Shown: piece by piece, positions 8,721-16,764 of the stretch | Layout of the letters: each line of letters begins with the position of its first letter | Position numbering within the stretch: position 1 is the stretch's first letter | NCBI RefSeq assembly: GCF_023639785.1 | Contig: NZ_CP098325.1 | Location: 1,984,001 to 2,048,000, forward strand | DNA from: Leclercia adecarboxylata | GTDB lineage: Bacteria; Pseudomonadota; Gammaproteobacteria; Enterobacterales; Enterobacteriaceae | DNA: 64,000 nt | Direction of reading: 5' to 3' | The notes under the pieces: generated by a model | Database searches by the model: none | The model's input: only the letters and a program-made list of their open reading frames with translations | Told to the model about the DNA's origin: nothing | Program-made: the position numbers and the translations under genes

Positions 8721-9791
8721 ATGAAACGTAAGACTTTTACAGCGGTGACCTCTCAGCAGGTGGCGCAGCTGGCGGGAGTATCACAATCGGCGGTGTCCCG
8801 CACCTTCACGCCGGGGGCCAGCATCTCACCGGCAACGCGTGAGAAGGTGCTGAAGGCTGCGCGTGAGCTGGGCTACCGGCCAAACGCCATCGCCCGCTCG
8901 CTCAACACGGCCCGCTCGCGGATCATCGGCGTGGTGATCTCCTATTTTGATAACCAGTTTTACCCGCAGGTGCTTGAGGCGCTGGCGCAAAAACTGGACA
9001 CCCTCAACTATCACCTGCTGCTGTTCGTGGGCGATCGTGACGGGAACGTGGATCGCATTTTCGACCAGATCATGCAGTACCGGGTGGACGGCATCGTGCT
9101 GGCTTCGGTCACGCTGTCGCTGGATCTCTCCCAGGAGTGCCTGGCCGCCGGGATCCCGGTGGTGCTGTTTAACCGCAGCGAAGAGAGCGGCATGGCCTCG
9201 AGCGTCAACAGCAATAACGAAGCGGCGTCACGGCAGATTGCCGAGTTTTTACTGGCGGCAGGGCATAAGCGCTTTGCCTACGTGGGCGGGGTAGCGGACT
9301 CGTCCGTCAACATTGCCCGCCAGCGCGGGTACCAGCAGGCTCTGCTGGAACAGGGAATTGACGATATCCGGGTGGTTAATGGCAACTACGATGCCCGGGA
9401 AACCGCCCGCGCGGCCTACGCGCTCTTCTCCACATCCCCTGTGCCGGACGCCATTTTTGTCGCCAACGACCATATGGCGGTGATCGTCATGGACGTGGCG
9501 CGCTACGAGTTTGGCCTGCGCATCCCGGAAGATGTCTCTGTGGTGGGATACGACGATATCGGCCCGTCCGGCTGGGCGTCGTACGCCTTAACCTCCGCGT
9601 CGCAGCCGGTTGAAGAGATGGTCAGCGCCACGGTGGAGTTACTGATGAAGCAGATCGACAGCGGCACTATCGAACCTGAACAAATTACCGTGCCGGGCAA
9701 GCTGGTGGTACGCCACTCTGCGCGCCGACCGCATGCAGGCGCCAGCGACGCAGAGGGTTATGACATGTTCCAGACGCAGGAGGACAAATGA
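8721..9791 (+). CDS. LacI/GalR-family regulator of the divergon
   Basis: The 356-residue protein has an N-terminal LacI helix-turn-helix (residues 10-30, SQQVAQLAGVSQSAVSRTF) and a hinge helix region ending in NAIARSLNT. A periplasmic-binding-protein-like effector domain follows. The recognition helix differs from PurR and MalI. AAGGA precedes the ATG. The gene diverges from the transporter operon, with two CG-centred palindromes in between. Its stop overlaps the next start as ATGA, so it is co-transcribed with the rightward enzymes and probably autoregulated. The tail after about residue 335 is unusual for the family and probably disordered. Confidence 0.9.
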   Translation: MKRKTFTAVTSQQVAQLAGVSQSAVSRTFTPGASISPATREKVLKAARELGYRPNAIARSLNTARSRIIGVVISYFDNQFYPQVLEALAQKLDTLNYHLLLFVGDRDGNVDRIFDQIMQYRVDGIVLASVTLSLDLSQECLAAGIPVVLFNRSEESGMASSVNSNNEAASRQIAEFLLAAGHKRFAYVGGVADSSVNIARQRGYQQALLEQGIDDIRVVNGNYDARETARAAYALFSTSPVPDAIFVANDHMAVIVMDVARYEFGLRIPEDVSVVGYDDIGPSGWASYALTSASQPVEEMVSATVELLMKQIDSGTIEPEQITVPGKLVVRHSARRPHAGASDAEGYDMFQTQEDK

Positions 9792-10759
9792 GCAGATTGC
9801 CGGGCTTCAGCCCCCAGTTCGATTCCATTCAACAGTTTATTCTCACCCTGACTCATGTGGTCTGGGAGCAAAAGGATATCGGCCAGCTTGCCGACTTTTA
9901 CGCCTCGCCGGTGGTCTTTATCACCCCGGAAAAACAGCTGACCGACCTGCAGCAGTTTATGCGCCTCACTCTGGAGGCGATGCACAGCTTCCCCCAGCGC
10001 ACCGTGCTGACGGAGGACATTCTGGCCACCGAAAACCCCGGGAATGAGTACTACGCCGCCCAGCGCACTATCGCCTGCATCCGCCATATGGGCGAAGGCT
10101 TCTTTGGCGCCCCCAGCGGCAAAACGCTCTGGGTGCGCACCTGGGCCGACCGCATCTGCGCCGACGGCGCGGTGCGCCAGGAGTGGCTCCTGCAGGACAG
10201 AGCGGCGATTGTGGCCCAGCTTGGGTTAAACGTGCAGGAGTTCGCCCGCAATCTGGCGGGGATGCAGGAGCAGCTCGGCATTGCCCCCGCAACGGCTGAA
10301 ACGCTCGATGCCCGCTGGGCGGGCGGCCCGGAGGGGGATGACGTTGAGGGGCCCGTCGCCGGGGTGGTGGAGCGCTACCTGACCATGTGGGCCGGGGGCA
10401 ACAGCGGCACCGTGCCGGGGCTGTACCACCCGGCCGCCACGCTTTACGCTCCGGGCCACTGCAGCGGCACGGGCGAGCAGGAGATTGCCGCACTGCTGTC
10501 GGGCTACCGGGCCTCTTTTGCCGACAGCGAAGTGCAGCTGCACCACCTGATCGTGCGTCGGGATCCCGGTGAGCCGGTACGCATTTCCCTGCGCTGGTCG
10601 CTCCTGACCTGGCACGACGGCTACGGAAAATTTGGCGTGCCGACCCGTAAACCAGTGTCGATTACCGGTATCAGCCAGCTTGAACTGCGCGATGGATTAA
10701 TTATTCGCGAATATCTGGGTATTGATGAATTAGCCATCTGGTCGCAAATCGTGAATTAA
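9788..10759 (+). CDS. Double SnoaL-like (NTF2-fold) protein, copy 1
   Basis: The 323 residues hold two NTF2/SnoaL-like halves, about 15-160 and 190-320. Each ends with the pattern of a tryptophan-containing strand followed by a conserved acidic/aromatic strand (ISQLELRDGLIIREYLGID in the second). SnoaL-like folds serve as cyclases, dehydratases, isomerases or binding subunits, so no reaction is assigned. The ATG overlaps the regulator stop (ATGA). A terminator-like hairpin follows at 10761, before the paralogue at 10890. The tandem-domain layout and the pairing with a second copy are uncommon. Confidence 0.78.
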   Translation: MSRLPGFSPQFDSIQQFILTLTHVVWEQKDIGQLADFYASPVVFITPEKQLTDLQQFMRLTLEAMHSFPQRTVLTEDILATENPGNEYYAAQRTIACIRHMGEGFFGAPSGKTLWVRTWADRICADGAVRQEWLLQDRAAIVAQLGLNVQEFARNLAGMQEQLGIAPATAETLDARWAGGPEGDDVEGPVAGVVERYLTMWAGGNSGTVPGLYHPAATLYAPGHCSGTGEQEIAALLSGYRASFADSEVQLHHLIVRRDPGEPVRISLRWSLLTWHDGYGKFGVPTRKPVSITGISQLELRDGLIIREYLGIDELAIWSQIVN

Positions 10760-10760
10760 G

Positions 10761-10788
10761 CGGAGGTTCGCCTCCGGTATATTTTTCT
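10761..10788 (+). terminator. Terminator-like hairpin between the SnoaL genes
   Basis: CGGAGG-TTCG-CCTCCG with a stable tetraloop is followed by ATATTTTT, directly after the first SnoaL stop. It could separate or attenuate regulator-SnoaL1 expression from the enzyme genes downstream. The stem is only 6 bp, so read-through is likely. Confidence 0.6.
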
Positions 10789-10806
10789 CTTAACGCTTTT
10801 TAAATC

Positions 10807-10828
10807 CGCCGCAATAAATATTGCGGCG
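10807..10828. repeat. Inverted repeat in the 130-bp gap between SnoaL genes
   Basis: Nine-bp arms CGCCGCAAT and ATTGCGGCG flank AAAT. No T-run follows, so it is not a classical terminator. It could be an mRNA processing or stability stem, or part of an internal promoter region. The rest of the gap shows no clear site. Confidence 0.5.
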
Positions 10829-10889
10829 CCATTCTCCATCCATTCCGGGTGCGGGATCGTATTGTCTGAAAACAGAAGCAGGGGTTCAT

Positions 10890-12029
10890 ATGTCTTCCAC
10901 CGAAGCAACAAATAAAGCACCAGCCGTACCTGAAAAAAACAATAAGCCCACCCGTGATGAACCGGTATTACAGGTTGAGCGTCGCGACTTTATTGATTTA
11001 GTGCCGGAGAAACGTCCCCGGGTGCAATCATTACGCGGGTTCGATGAGTGTTATACCGATATTGTCGATTATATTGTTCGCTGCACCCATAAAATATGGG
11101 ATGAGCGCGACGTGGGATTAATTTATACCCACTATACGCACAACTGCGTTTTATATAACGCCCTGGGCACCCTCTATACCCGCGAGCAGGTGGTGCAGGA
11201 TACGCTCCAGCGTCTGGTGGCCTTCCCGGAGCGTCGCGGCATGGCAACCCAGGTGATCTGGAACGGTAACGACGTGGACGGTTTTTATACCTCACACCTG
11301 GTCACCGGCAGCGGGCGTCACACCCAGTTCAGCCACCTGGGCAAACCGACCAACCGCACCTTTGTCACCCGTACCGTAGCCGACTGCATGATCCACGAGA
11401 ACAAGATCTACCGTGAGTGGGTGGTGAGCGACAACATGTCCCTGATGAAGCAACTGGGGCTGAACACCGACGAAATCGCCTTCAACATGGCGAAAGAGCA
11501 GTTCGACAAGGGCTTTCGCGTCACCGACATCGGTGAAAACGGCCGCATGCTGGGGCAGTATCCGCCGGAGATGGTCTGCGATGTCTCCATTGCCCATACC
11601 GACACCGAAGAGCAGTGCCTGCGCTGGATGCACGAAATCTATAACCGCCGCATGCTCGGTAAGATCAAAGAGGTGTATGCCCCGAACGTCCAGTGGCACG
11701 GCCCGCTGATGAAAGAGCTGTACGGCACGGCGTCGGTCACGCACCAGACGCTGGCCCTGATCGGCATGATCCCCGATGGCGCCTGGCTGCCGCAGCATAT
11801 CTGCTCTAATCCATGTGAGGAAGGCGGCACCAAGGTGGCGATTCGCTGGATCATCGAGGGGCACCACCTGGGCTACGGCGAGCTGGGTAAACCCACCGGG
11901 GAACGTCTGTTCGTGATGGGCATGTCCCACTACCACATTATCAACGGCAAAATTGTCGACGAGTGGGTGATCTACGATCACCTGGCGCTGCTGGCACAAA
12001 TCAAACTGGGTCAAATGGAGGAAGCATAA
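10890..12029 (+). CDS. Double SnoaL-like (NTF2-fold) protein, copy 2
   Basis: The 379-residue protein has a polar N-terminal extension of about 60 residues and then two SnoaL-like halves, about 70-210 and 235-370. Both halves share the layout of copy 1, for example an HxGYGxxGxPTG-type segment in the second half (HHLGYGELGKPTG; compare HDGYGKFGVPTR in copy 1). GGGG lies close before ATG 10890; an in-frame ATG further upstream lacks a site. The stop overlaps the start of the second HisD-like gene as TAATG, implying coupling. It may form a complex with copy 1 or act on a related substrate. The reaction is not assignable. Confidence 0.78.
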   Translation: MSSTEATNKAPAVPEKNNKPTRDEPVLQVERRDFIDLVPEKRPRVQSLRGFDECYTDIVDYIVRCTHKIWDERDVGLIYTHYTHNCVLYNALGTLYTREQVVQDTLQRLVAFPERRGMATQVIWNGNDVDGFYTSHLVTGSGRHTQFSHLGKPTNRTFVTRTVADCMIHENKIYREWVVSDNMSLMKQLGLNTDEIAFNMAKEQFDKGFRVTDIGENGRMLGQYPPEMVCDVSIAHTDTEEQCLRWMHEIYNRRMLGKIKEVYAPNVQWHGPLMKELYGTASVTHQTLALIGMIPDGAWLPQHICSNPCEEGGTKVAIRWIIEGHHLGYGELGKPTGERLFVMGMSHYHIINGKIVDEWVIYDHLALLAQIKLGQMEEA

Positions 12030-13339
12030 TGTCTGTACAGTCAATCGTGGATCAGGTGAGCTGGATCAAACGTCCCCAGGGGCAGGACGCCCAGGCCGAC
12101 AAATCATTAACCGACAAGGTCAGCGCCATTATTGCCCGCGTGAAGGATGAGGGCGATGCGGCCCTGAGAGACTTCTCGCAGCAGTTTGATAAGGTGGTGC
12201 CGGCGCAGTTCGAAGTCACCCCTGAGGAGATTGAAACCGCGCTGCGCGACATGGATCCGCAGACCCGCCGCGACAGCGAGTTTGCCATCGCCCAGGTGCG
12301 TCGCTTTGCCGAGGCCCAGCTTGCCACCATGCAGCCTCTGGAGGTGGAAACCCTGCCTGGCGTCCATCTGGGGCACCGGATTATCCCGGTGCAGACGGTG
12401 GGCTGTTACGTGCCGGGCGGGCGCTACCCGATCCTCTCCGCCCCGGTAATGTCCATCGTGCCCGCCACGGTGGCCGGTTGCGAACAGATCGTTGCCTGCC
12501 TGCCGCCCGCGGCGCACCCGTCGATGATTGCGGTCTGTCACCTTGCTGGGGCCCATCGCATCTTTAAAATCGGCGGCGCCCAGGCGGTTGCGGCGATGGC
12601 CTGGGGTACTGAGAGCGTGCCGGCGGTGGATAAAATTGTCGGGCCGGGCAACGCCTTTGTGAACGAGGCCAAGCGCCAGGTGTTCGGCAAAGTGGGGATT
12701 GACGCCCTGGCGGGGCCGAGCGAGATCTTCACCATCGCCGACGACAGCGCCGATGCGCGCATTATTGCCGCCGACCTGCTGGCGCAGGCCGAGCATGACG
12801 TTCATACCCGCGTCGGGCTGGCAACCACCAGCCGGGCGATTGCCGAGGGAACGCTGGCAGAAATCGAACGCCAGCTGATGACGCTGCCGACCGCCGCGAC
12901 GGCGGGTGAAGCCTGGCGTCGTCAGGGTGAGATCGTGGTGTGCGACAGCGAAGAGCAGCTTATCGCCTTCGCCGATTACATGGCGACCGAGCATCTGCAG
13001 GTGCATACCCGGGATCCGCACGGCACCGCAGCGAAAATCCGCAATTACGGCTCGCTGTTTATCGGCCAGAACGCCAGCGTGGTGTTCTCGGATAAATGTT
13101 GCGGCACCAACCACACGCTGCCAACCATGGCCGCGGCGCGCTATACCGGCGGGCTGTGGGTAGGGGCGTACGTTAAAATCTGCACCCATCAGTGGATCGA
13201 CGAGCAGGGCATCGCCGCCATTGCGGAACCGGCGATCCGCCAGAGCCGTACCGAGGGGATGCAGGGCCACCGTCGTGCAGCGGAGATCCGTCTGCGCCCG
13301 GAAGCGCTGGACGCCATTACCTCCGGTCTGCGCGACTAA
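12029..13339 (+). CDS. Histidinol-dehydrogenase-family enzyme, copy 2
   Basis: The 436-residue HisD homologue retains zinc ligands and catalytic residues: Q253 and H256 (QAEH), E321-H322 (TEHLQVH), D355 (SDKCCGTNHT) and H414. The central part lines up readily with copy 1 in the opposite arm (shared [15 protein letters not shown] and EAKRQ segments), yet the substrate-facing loops differ. This suggests two alcohol-to-acid oxidations or two related substrates. It is coupled to the SnoaL gene by TAATG, with GGAGG just upstream. No his biosynthetic neighbours are present. A stable hairpin separates it from the amidase gene. Confidence 0.9.
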   Translation: MSVQSIVDQVSWIKRPQGQDAQADKSLTDKVSAIIARVKDEGDAALRDFSQQFDKVVPAQFEVTPEEIETALRDMDPQTRRDSEFAIAQVRRFAEAQLATMQPLEVETLPGVHLGHRIIPVQTVGCYVPGGRYPILSAPVMSIVPATVAGCEQIVACLPPAAHPSMIAVCHLAGAHRIFKIGGAQAVAAMAWGTESVPAVDKIVGPGNAFVNEAKRQVFGKVGIDALAGPSEIFTIADDSADARIIAADLLAQAEHDVHTRVGLATTSRAIAEGTLAEIERQLMTLPTAATAGEAWRRQGEIVVCDSEEQLIAFADYMATEHLQVHTRDPHGTAAKIRNYGSLFIGQNASVVFSDKCCGTNHTLPTMAAARYTGGLWVGAYVKICTHQWIDEQGIAAIAEPAIRQSRTEGMQGHRRAAEIRLRPEALDAITSGLRD

Positions 13340-13347
13340 CTGCGACG

Positions 13348-13373
13348 GGAGGCCAGACGTGGCTCTGGCCTCC
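13348..13373. repeat. Intercistronic hairpin before the amidase gene
   Basis: GGAGGCCAGA (13348-13357) pairs with TCTGGCCTCC (13364-13373) around a 6-base loop, without a following T-run. It sits between the HisD-like and amidase genes and probably affects mRNA stability or relative expression rather than ending transcription. Confidence 0.6.
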
Positions 13374-13396
13374 GGCATAAGTGTAACGAGGACACT

Positions 13397-14710
13397 ATGC
13401 AAAATATGCGGCTGATCCCTCCTGAGGATGCGCCCGAAGAGATAGCCCGACGGCTGGCCATTATCGCCGCCAGGCCGCAGCTGAATGCCATTCTTGGTAT
13501 CAACCCGGACGCGCAGGCCCAGGCGGAACAGTGCCAGGCGCTGCGCCGTCGCGGTGATCTGCTGGGGCCCCTGCACGGCGTACCGCTGATCGTCAAAGAT
13601 AACATCGCCTGCGCCGGGCTACCGCTCACGACCGGGTGTCAGGCGCTGGCCGCGCTTCGGCCCGCCACCGACGCGCTGGTGGTGCGACGGCTGCGCGCCG
13701 CCGGGGCGATTATTCTGGCCCGGGCCAACATGTCTGAATTTGCTTTTGACGTTCGCTCCCGCAGTTCACTCGGCGGGGACGTGCATCACCCGCTGTTTCC
13801 GGGCATCACCGCGGGCGGCTCCAGCGGGGGCAGCGCGGCGGCGGTCGCGGCCGGGATGGCGGAGGGGGCGCTGGGCACCGATACCGGCGGCTCGATCCGC
13901 ATCCCGTGCAGCTACACCGGGCTGGTGGGGTTAAGACCCCGCGTGCGCCGGGCCCAGATGGAGGGCATCGCGCCGCTCTCCCTGAGTAAAGATACGGTGG
14001 GGCCGATGGTGCACAGCGTGCAGGATGCCGCTTTGCTGCACGGGATCCTCCACGGCCACGCGCCACGCGCCGTTGAACCCCTGTCGCTGAAAGGGGTGCG
14101 CTTTGGGGTGATCCGCGCCCTGGAGGGCAGTGATGCTCAGCAGCAGGAGGTGTGGCACGCCGCTCTTGCGCGGCTGACGCGTGCGGGTGCCTTCCTTGTG
14201 GAGACTGACCTGCCGATACGGGGGGAGATTGAGAGGGCGACCTGCCTGAGTCTGTATGAGTTTCGGGTGGGGTTTGAGGCCTGGCTAAAACAGCATCCGG
14301 GCGCCCCGGCAGATCTTCAGGGCATTGTCGCTTCCGGGCGATTTTTGCCGGAGTTTACGCCGCTGCTGAACCTGATGCTCGCCAGCGACAGGTTAAAAAC
14401 CCCGGCATGGCGCGCCGGACGGCAGCTGCAGCGTTGGCTGCGTCAGGAACTGGCGCAAATCGCGGAGCACCAGCGTCTTGACGGGTTTCTTTATCCGACG
14501 GTGAGCCGGATCCCGGACAGTCTGGATAAAATGCCGCCCGGCTGCGCGCCCGAACTTGCGGCTATCAGCGGTTTCGCCGCCATTACGCTGCCGTGCGGCA
14601 GCACGCGGAGCGGCTTTCCCGTGGGGCTGGAGATCCTCTCGCTGGCAGCGGATGAGGCCCCGCTGCTGGCGCTGGCCGCCGCCTGCGAAACCGCGTTTAT
14701 TCGGCGGTAA
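13397..14710 (+). CDS. Amidase-signature family enzyme
   Basis: The 437-residue protein has the Ser-cisSer-Lys site of the amidase signature family: K67 in IVKDN, the GGSSGGS stretch at 140-146 and the nucleophile S166 in TDTGGSIR. Family members hydrolyse linear amides and related bonds. GAGG precedes the ATG. It is the last gene of the rightward arm, and its end overlaps the convergent ydhS by 14 bases. In context it would release ammonia or an amine from a pathway compound. GatA is excluded because there is no gatB/gatC partner. The substrate is unknown. Confidence 0.88.
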   Translation: MQNMRLIPPEDAPEEIARRLAIIAARPQLNAILGINPDAQAQAEQCQALRRRGDLLGPLHGVPLIVKDNIACAGLPLTTGCQALAALRPATDALVVRRLRAAGAIILARANMSEFAFDVRSRSSLGGDVHHPLFPGITAGGSSGGSAAAVAAGMAEGALGTDTGGSIRIPCSYTGLVGLRPRVRRAQMEGIAPLSLSKDTVGPMVHSVQDAALLHGILHGHAPRAVEPLSLKGVRFGVIRALEGSDAQQQEVWHAALARLTRAGAFLVETDLPIRGEIERATCLSLYEFRVGFEAWLKQHPGAPADLQGIVASGRFLPEFTPLLNLMLASDRLKTPAWRAGRQLQRWLRQELAQIAEHQRLDGFLYPTVSRIPDSLDKMPPGCAPELAAISGFAAITLPCGSTRSGFPVGLEILSLAADEAPLLALAAACETAFIRR

Positions 14711-16307
14711 AATCCAGCCGTCTGCGCACCCGCGAGGCGGGCTGGACGGCGGCTTTCGCCATCGCCTCGCCGATTTCGGCGCACACCACCAGACCCTGAA
14801 CAAAGGGACGATCGTGCATCAGATACGGCAGAGCGCCGAATGCGATGCGCCCGCGCAGGTAGTCTGGTGCCAGCAGGGTATAGTCGTCCCCAACGTCAGG
14901 AATGTCCTCCCCGGCGGATTCCAGCTGGTGGCGGAGCACCGGAAACGGCAGGTCTTTGGTCTTGAGGGGTTTCTGTCCGCGGGCATCGATAAAGACATCG
15001 AAGTAAGCGGCTTCGCCCCGGGCGTGGATCACCGTCCGGTCCTCTTTTACCGCCATTTCATAATCGTCACCGAGCGTCAGGATGCTGATAATGCCCGCCT
15101 CGCGCAGGGCCAGCAGTCGACGGATAGACTGAGAGGGTATCGCCGCGTAGTTGTCGATAAAAACGCGCGCCAGCCCGACCTTAAAGCGCTCCCGATCTTT
15201 TTTAGTCAGGTGGGGCACAATCTTCTCGACGGCCTCGTGCAGGCGCAGGATCGTATAGCGCCACGGCACCGTGCGTTTATCGCGCTTGTTGCGCTCCACT
15301 TCATTGAGGTTAGACACCGCCCAACGGAAGGGGCCATGTTTCTCCCGGTCGGCAAACCAGGCCTCGCGAATGCTGTCCGCCGTCAAGGTAGACAACGCGA
15401 CCGCGTCACTCCACTGCGGATCGGCCTGCTGGAGTTCGGCAACGACAAGCTCAAAGATGCGGTCGAGCAGGCCCTCTGCTCCCTGCGCGATCGCCGCGTC
15501 AATCGCCTCTTCCGTGGCGATGGTTAACGGTTCATAGGGGATCGGGCAATAAAAATCGGCTTCGGGAAGGATCCCCGAGCGGGACATGAGCACGATCTTC
15601 AGCGCCTCGCTGCCCTCATCCAGCCGGAATTGAATCTCTTCATCATCGCGCTCAATGAATTTGCCATGCTGAATGGCCACGGCCATTGCCGCGTCCAGCC
15701 CGCTTAACGAGGTGCCCAAAATGCCCACGCTACAGGCCGGGATTTTGGCCTCCATCAGCCCGGACCAGGGGCTCGGGAAGAAGGTGCGCGAGGCGGCATC
15801 TTCGTCAGGCCAGACGTGTCCGGTGGCGATAACGGCCAGGTCGAACGGCTCTGGCTCCGGTTCACCCTCGGCCCACAGATTGACCCCATGAGGGGTGGCC
15901 TCCACGTCGGTCACCTGACAGGACTCCCTGACGTTGACCTCAAAACCCTGTGTTCTCGCCTGCCCGATAAGCGCCAGGAACTGGTCGCGGAAATACTGGC
16001 CCAGCAGAATACGCGGCAGGAACTGGCGGTCGTGGAGGGCGGATTTTTCCACGCCGTAGCGCGCCAGATGGGCGTCACTCCGGGTGCGCAGCCACTCAAG
16101 GTAGGTCGAGAACAGGGGCGGGATTTCGATGCTGGCGATGTTAGCCAGCATCATGCGTAAGTTATCTTCATCGCTGTAAGGCATGCCGACGCCTGCCTCT
16201 TCAGCCTGCTCATAGACGGTGACACAGAGCGGTATGTTCAGTTTCAGAAGCGAGAAAAGGGTATAAATACCGGTGGGGCCAGCCCCGACAATGGCGATCT
16301 TTTTCAT
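14697..16307 (-). CDS. ydhS: FAD/NAD(P)-binding protein YdhS
   Basis: The 536-residue protein opens with the dinucleotide-binding motif IVGAGPTG (6-13) and contains a second glycine-rich segment around SVGILGTSLSGLDAAM. It matches E. coli YdhS in length (about 534) and in position next to the valVW tRNA genes. The start is the ATG at 16307 with AGGTGG upstream; the open frame further upstream reads through the tRNA flank. In E. coli ydhS neighbours the ydhT-ydhY cluster, which is not here. Its place is taken by the divergon. It is a predicted flavin-dependent oxidoreductase without a known substrate. Confidence 0.88.
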   Translation of the reverse strand: MKKIAIVGAGPTGIYTLFSLLKLNIPLCVTVYEQAEEAGVGMPYSDEDNLRMMLANIASIEIPPLFSTYLEWLRTRSDAHLARYGVEKSALHDRQFLPRILLGQYFRDQFLALIGQARTQGFEVNVRESCQVTDVEATPHGVNLWAEGEPEPEPFDLAVIATGHVWPDEDAASRTFFPSPWSGLMEAKIPACSVGILGTSLSGLDAAMAVAIQHGKFIERDDEEIQFRLDEGSEALKIVLMSRSGILPEADFYCPIPYEPLTIATEEAIDAAIAQGAEGLLDRIFELVVAELQQADPQWSDAVALSTLTADSIREAWFADREKHGPFRWAVSNLNEVERNKRDKRTVPWRYTILRLHEAVEKIVPHLTKKDRERFKVGLARVFIDNYAAIPSQSIRRLLALREAGIISILTLGDDYEMAVKEDRTVIHARGEAAYFDVFIDARGQKPLKTKDLPFPVLRHQLESAGEDIPDVGDDYTLLAPDYLRGRIAFGALPYLMHDRPFVQGLVVCAEIGEAMAKAAVQPASRVRRRLDFTAE

Positions 16308-16436
16308 TATGTCCACCTGCTGTTTTTTACCGAATCCATGGGATAAATGCCATGCAGGATAAGTGTGGTAGAAAACCGGTGATGAGCAACTCAGAAACAG
16401 GGATGGAAGCGATAAATCAGATAAGAAGAGGAGTTG

Positions 16437-16460
16437 CACCATTTCAGGACTGAAATGGTG
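16437..16460 (-). terminator. Inverted repeat at the 3' end of the tRNA-Val operon
   Basis: CACCATTTCA (16437-16446) pairs with TGAAATGGTG (16451-16460) around GGAC. The upper arm includes the CCA end of the tRNA gene. The tRNA transcript runs leftward and no strong T-run follows, so it may be a weak terminator or a 3'-processing structure. Confidence 0.5.
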
Positions 16461-16532
16461 CGTCCGAGTGGACTCGAACCACCGACCCCCACCATGTCAA
16501 GGTGGTGCTCTAACCAACTGAGCTACGGACGC
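16456..16532 (-). tRNA. valW: tRNA-Val (GAC), distal copy
   Basis: A 77-nt cloverleaf read on the minus strand runs from GCGTCCG to the encoded CCA. The acceptor stem GCGTCCG/CGGACGC is intact. The D-arm contains GTAGCTCAGTTGGTTAGAG, the anticodon loop reads CTTGACATG with anticodon GAC, and the T-arm contains GGTTCGAGTCC. It decodes GUC/GUU valine codons. It lies four bases downstream of an almost identical copy and in the same context as E. coli valVW. Assigning valW to the distal copy follows E. coli order. Confidence 0.95.
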
Positions 16533-16536
16533 AGAA

Positions 16537-16613
16537 TGGTGCGTTCAATTGGACTCGAACCAACGACCCCCACCATGTCAAGGTGGTGCTCTAACCAACT
16601 GAGCTATGAACGC
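16537..16613 (-). tRNA. valV: tRNA-Val (GAC), proximal copy
   Basis: This second 77-nt tRNA has the same D-arm, the same GAC anticodon arm and an encoded CCA. Its acceptor stem is GCGTTCA/TGAACGC, with compensatory changes in the lower T-stem. The paired changes show that both copies are under selection for folding. It is promoter-proximal in a two-tRNA transcript. No integrase or att duplication was seen next to it. Confidence 0.95.
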
Positions 16614-16639
16614 AATGTTGTGTGTGACAACGGGGACGG

Positions 16640-16668
16640 ATATTAGCGGCAGTGGCCGCACGAGGCAA
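16640..16668 (-). promoter_or_regulatory. Sigma70-type promoter of the valVW operon
   Basis: Reading leftward, TTGCCT (16663-16668) and TAATAT (16640-16645) are separated by 17 bp. A C-rich discriminator (CCGTCCCC) follows, as expected for stringently controlled stable-RNA promoters. The first tRNA starts about 27 bases after the -10. Confidence 0.65.
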
Positions 16669-16729
16669 GAGGCAAACTGCAATTTTCTTTCAGATTTCAC
16701 GCGATTGCTGTATTCCCGCGCAAAATGAA

Positions 16730-16755
16730 GAGAAAGTAGCCGCCCGCAGGCGGCT
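16730..16755 (-). terminator. Probable mdtK terminator
   Basis: AGCCGCC (16738-16744) pairs with GGCGGCT (16749-16755) around CGCA. On the minus strand the stem is followed by ACTTTCTCTT. It lies just past the mdtK stop. Confidence 0.6.
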
Positions 16756-16764
16756 GGTGGGTCA

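Noticed and set aside
12107..13576. 489-codon open frame on the minus strand
   Set aside because: It is antisense to the second HisD-like gene and the amidase start, has a His/Arg/Gly-rich shadow composition and no ribosome site.
16456..16613. Genomic island integrated at the valVW tRNA genes
   Set aside because: There is no integrase and no direct repeat of the tRNA end. The divergon lies on the far side of ydhS, which is a core gene.
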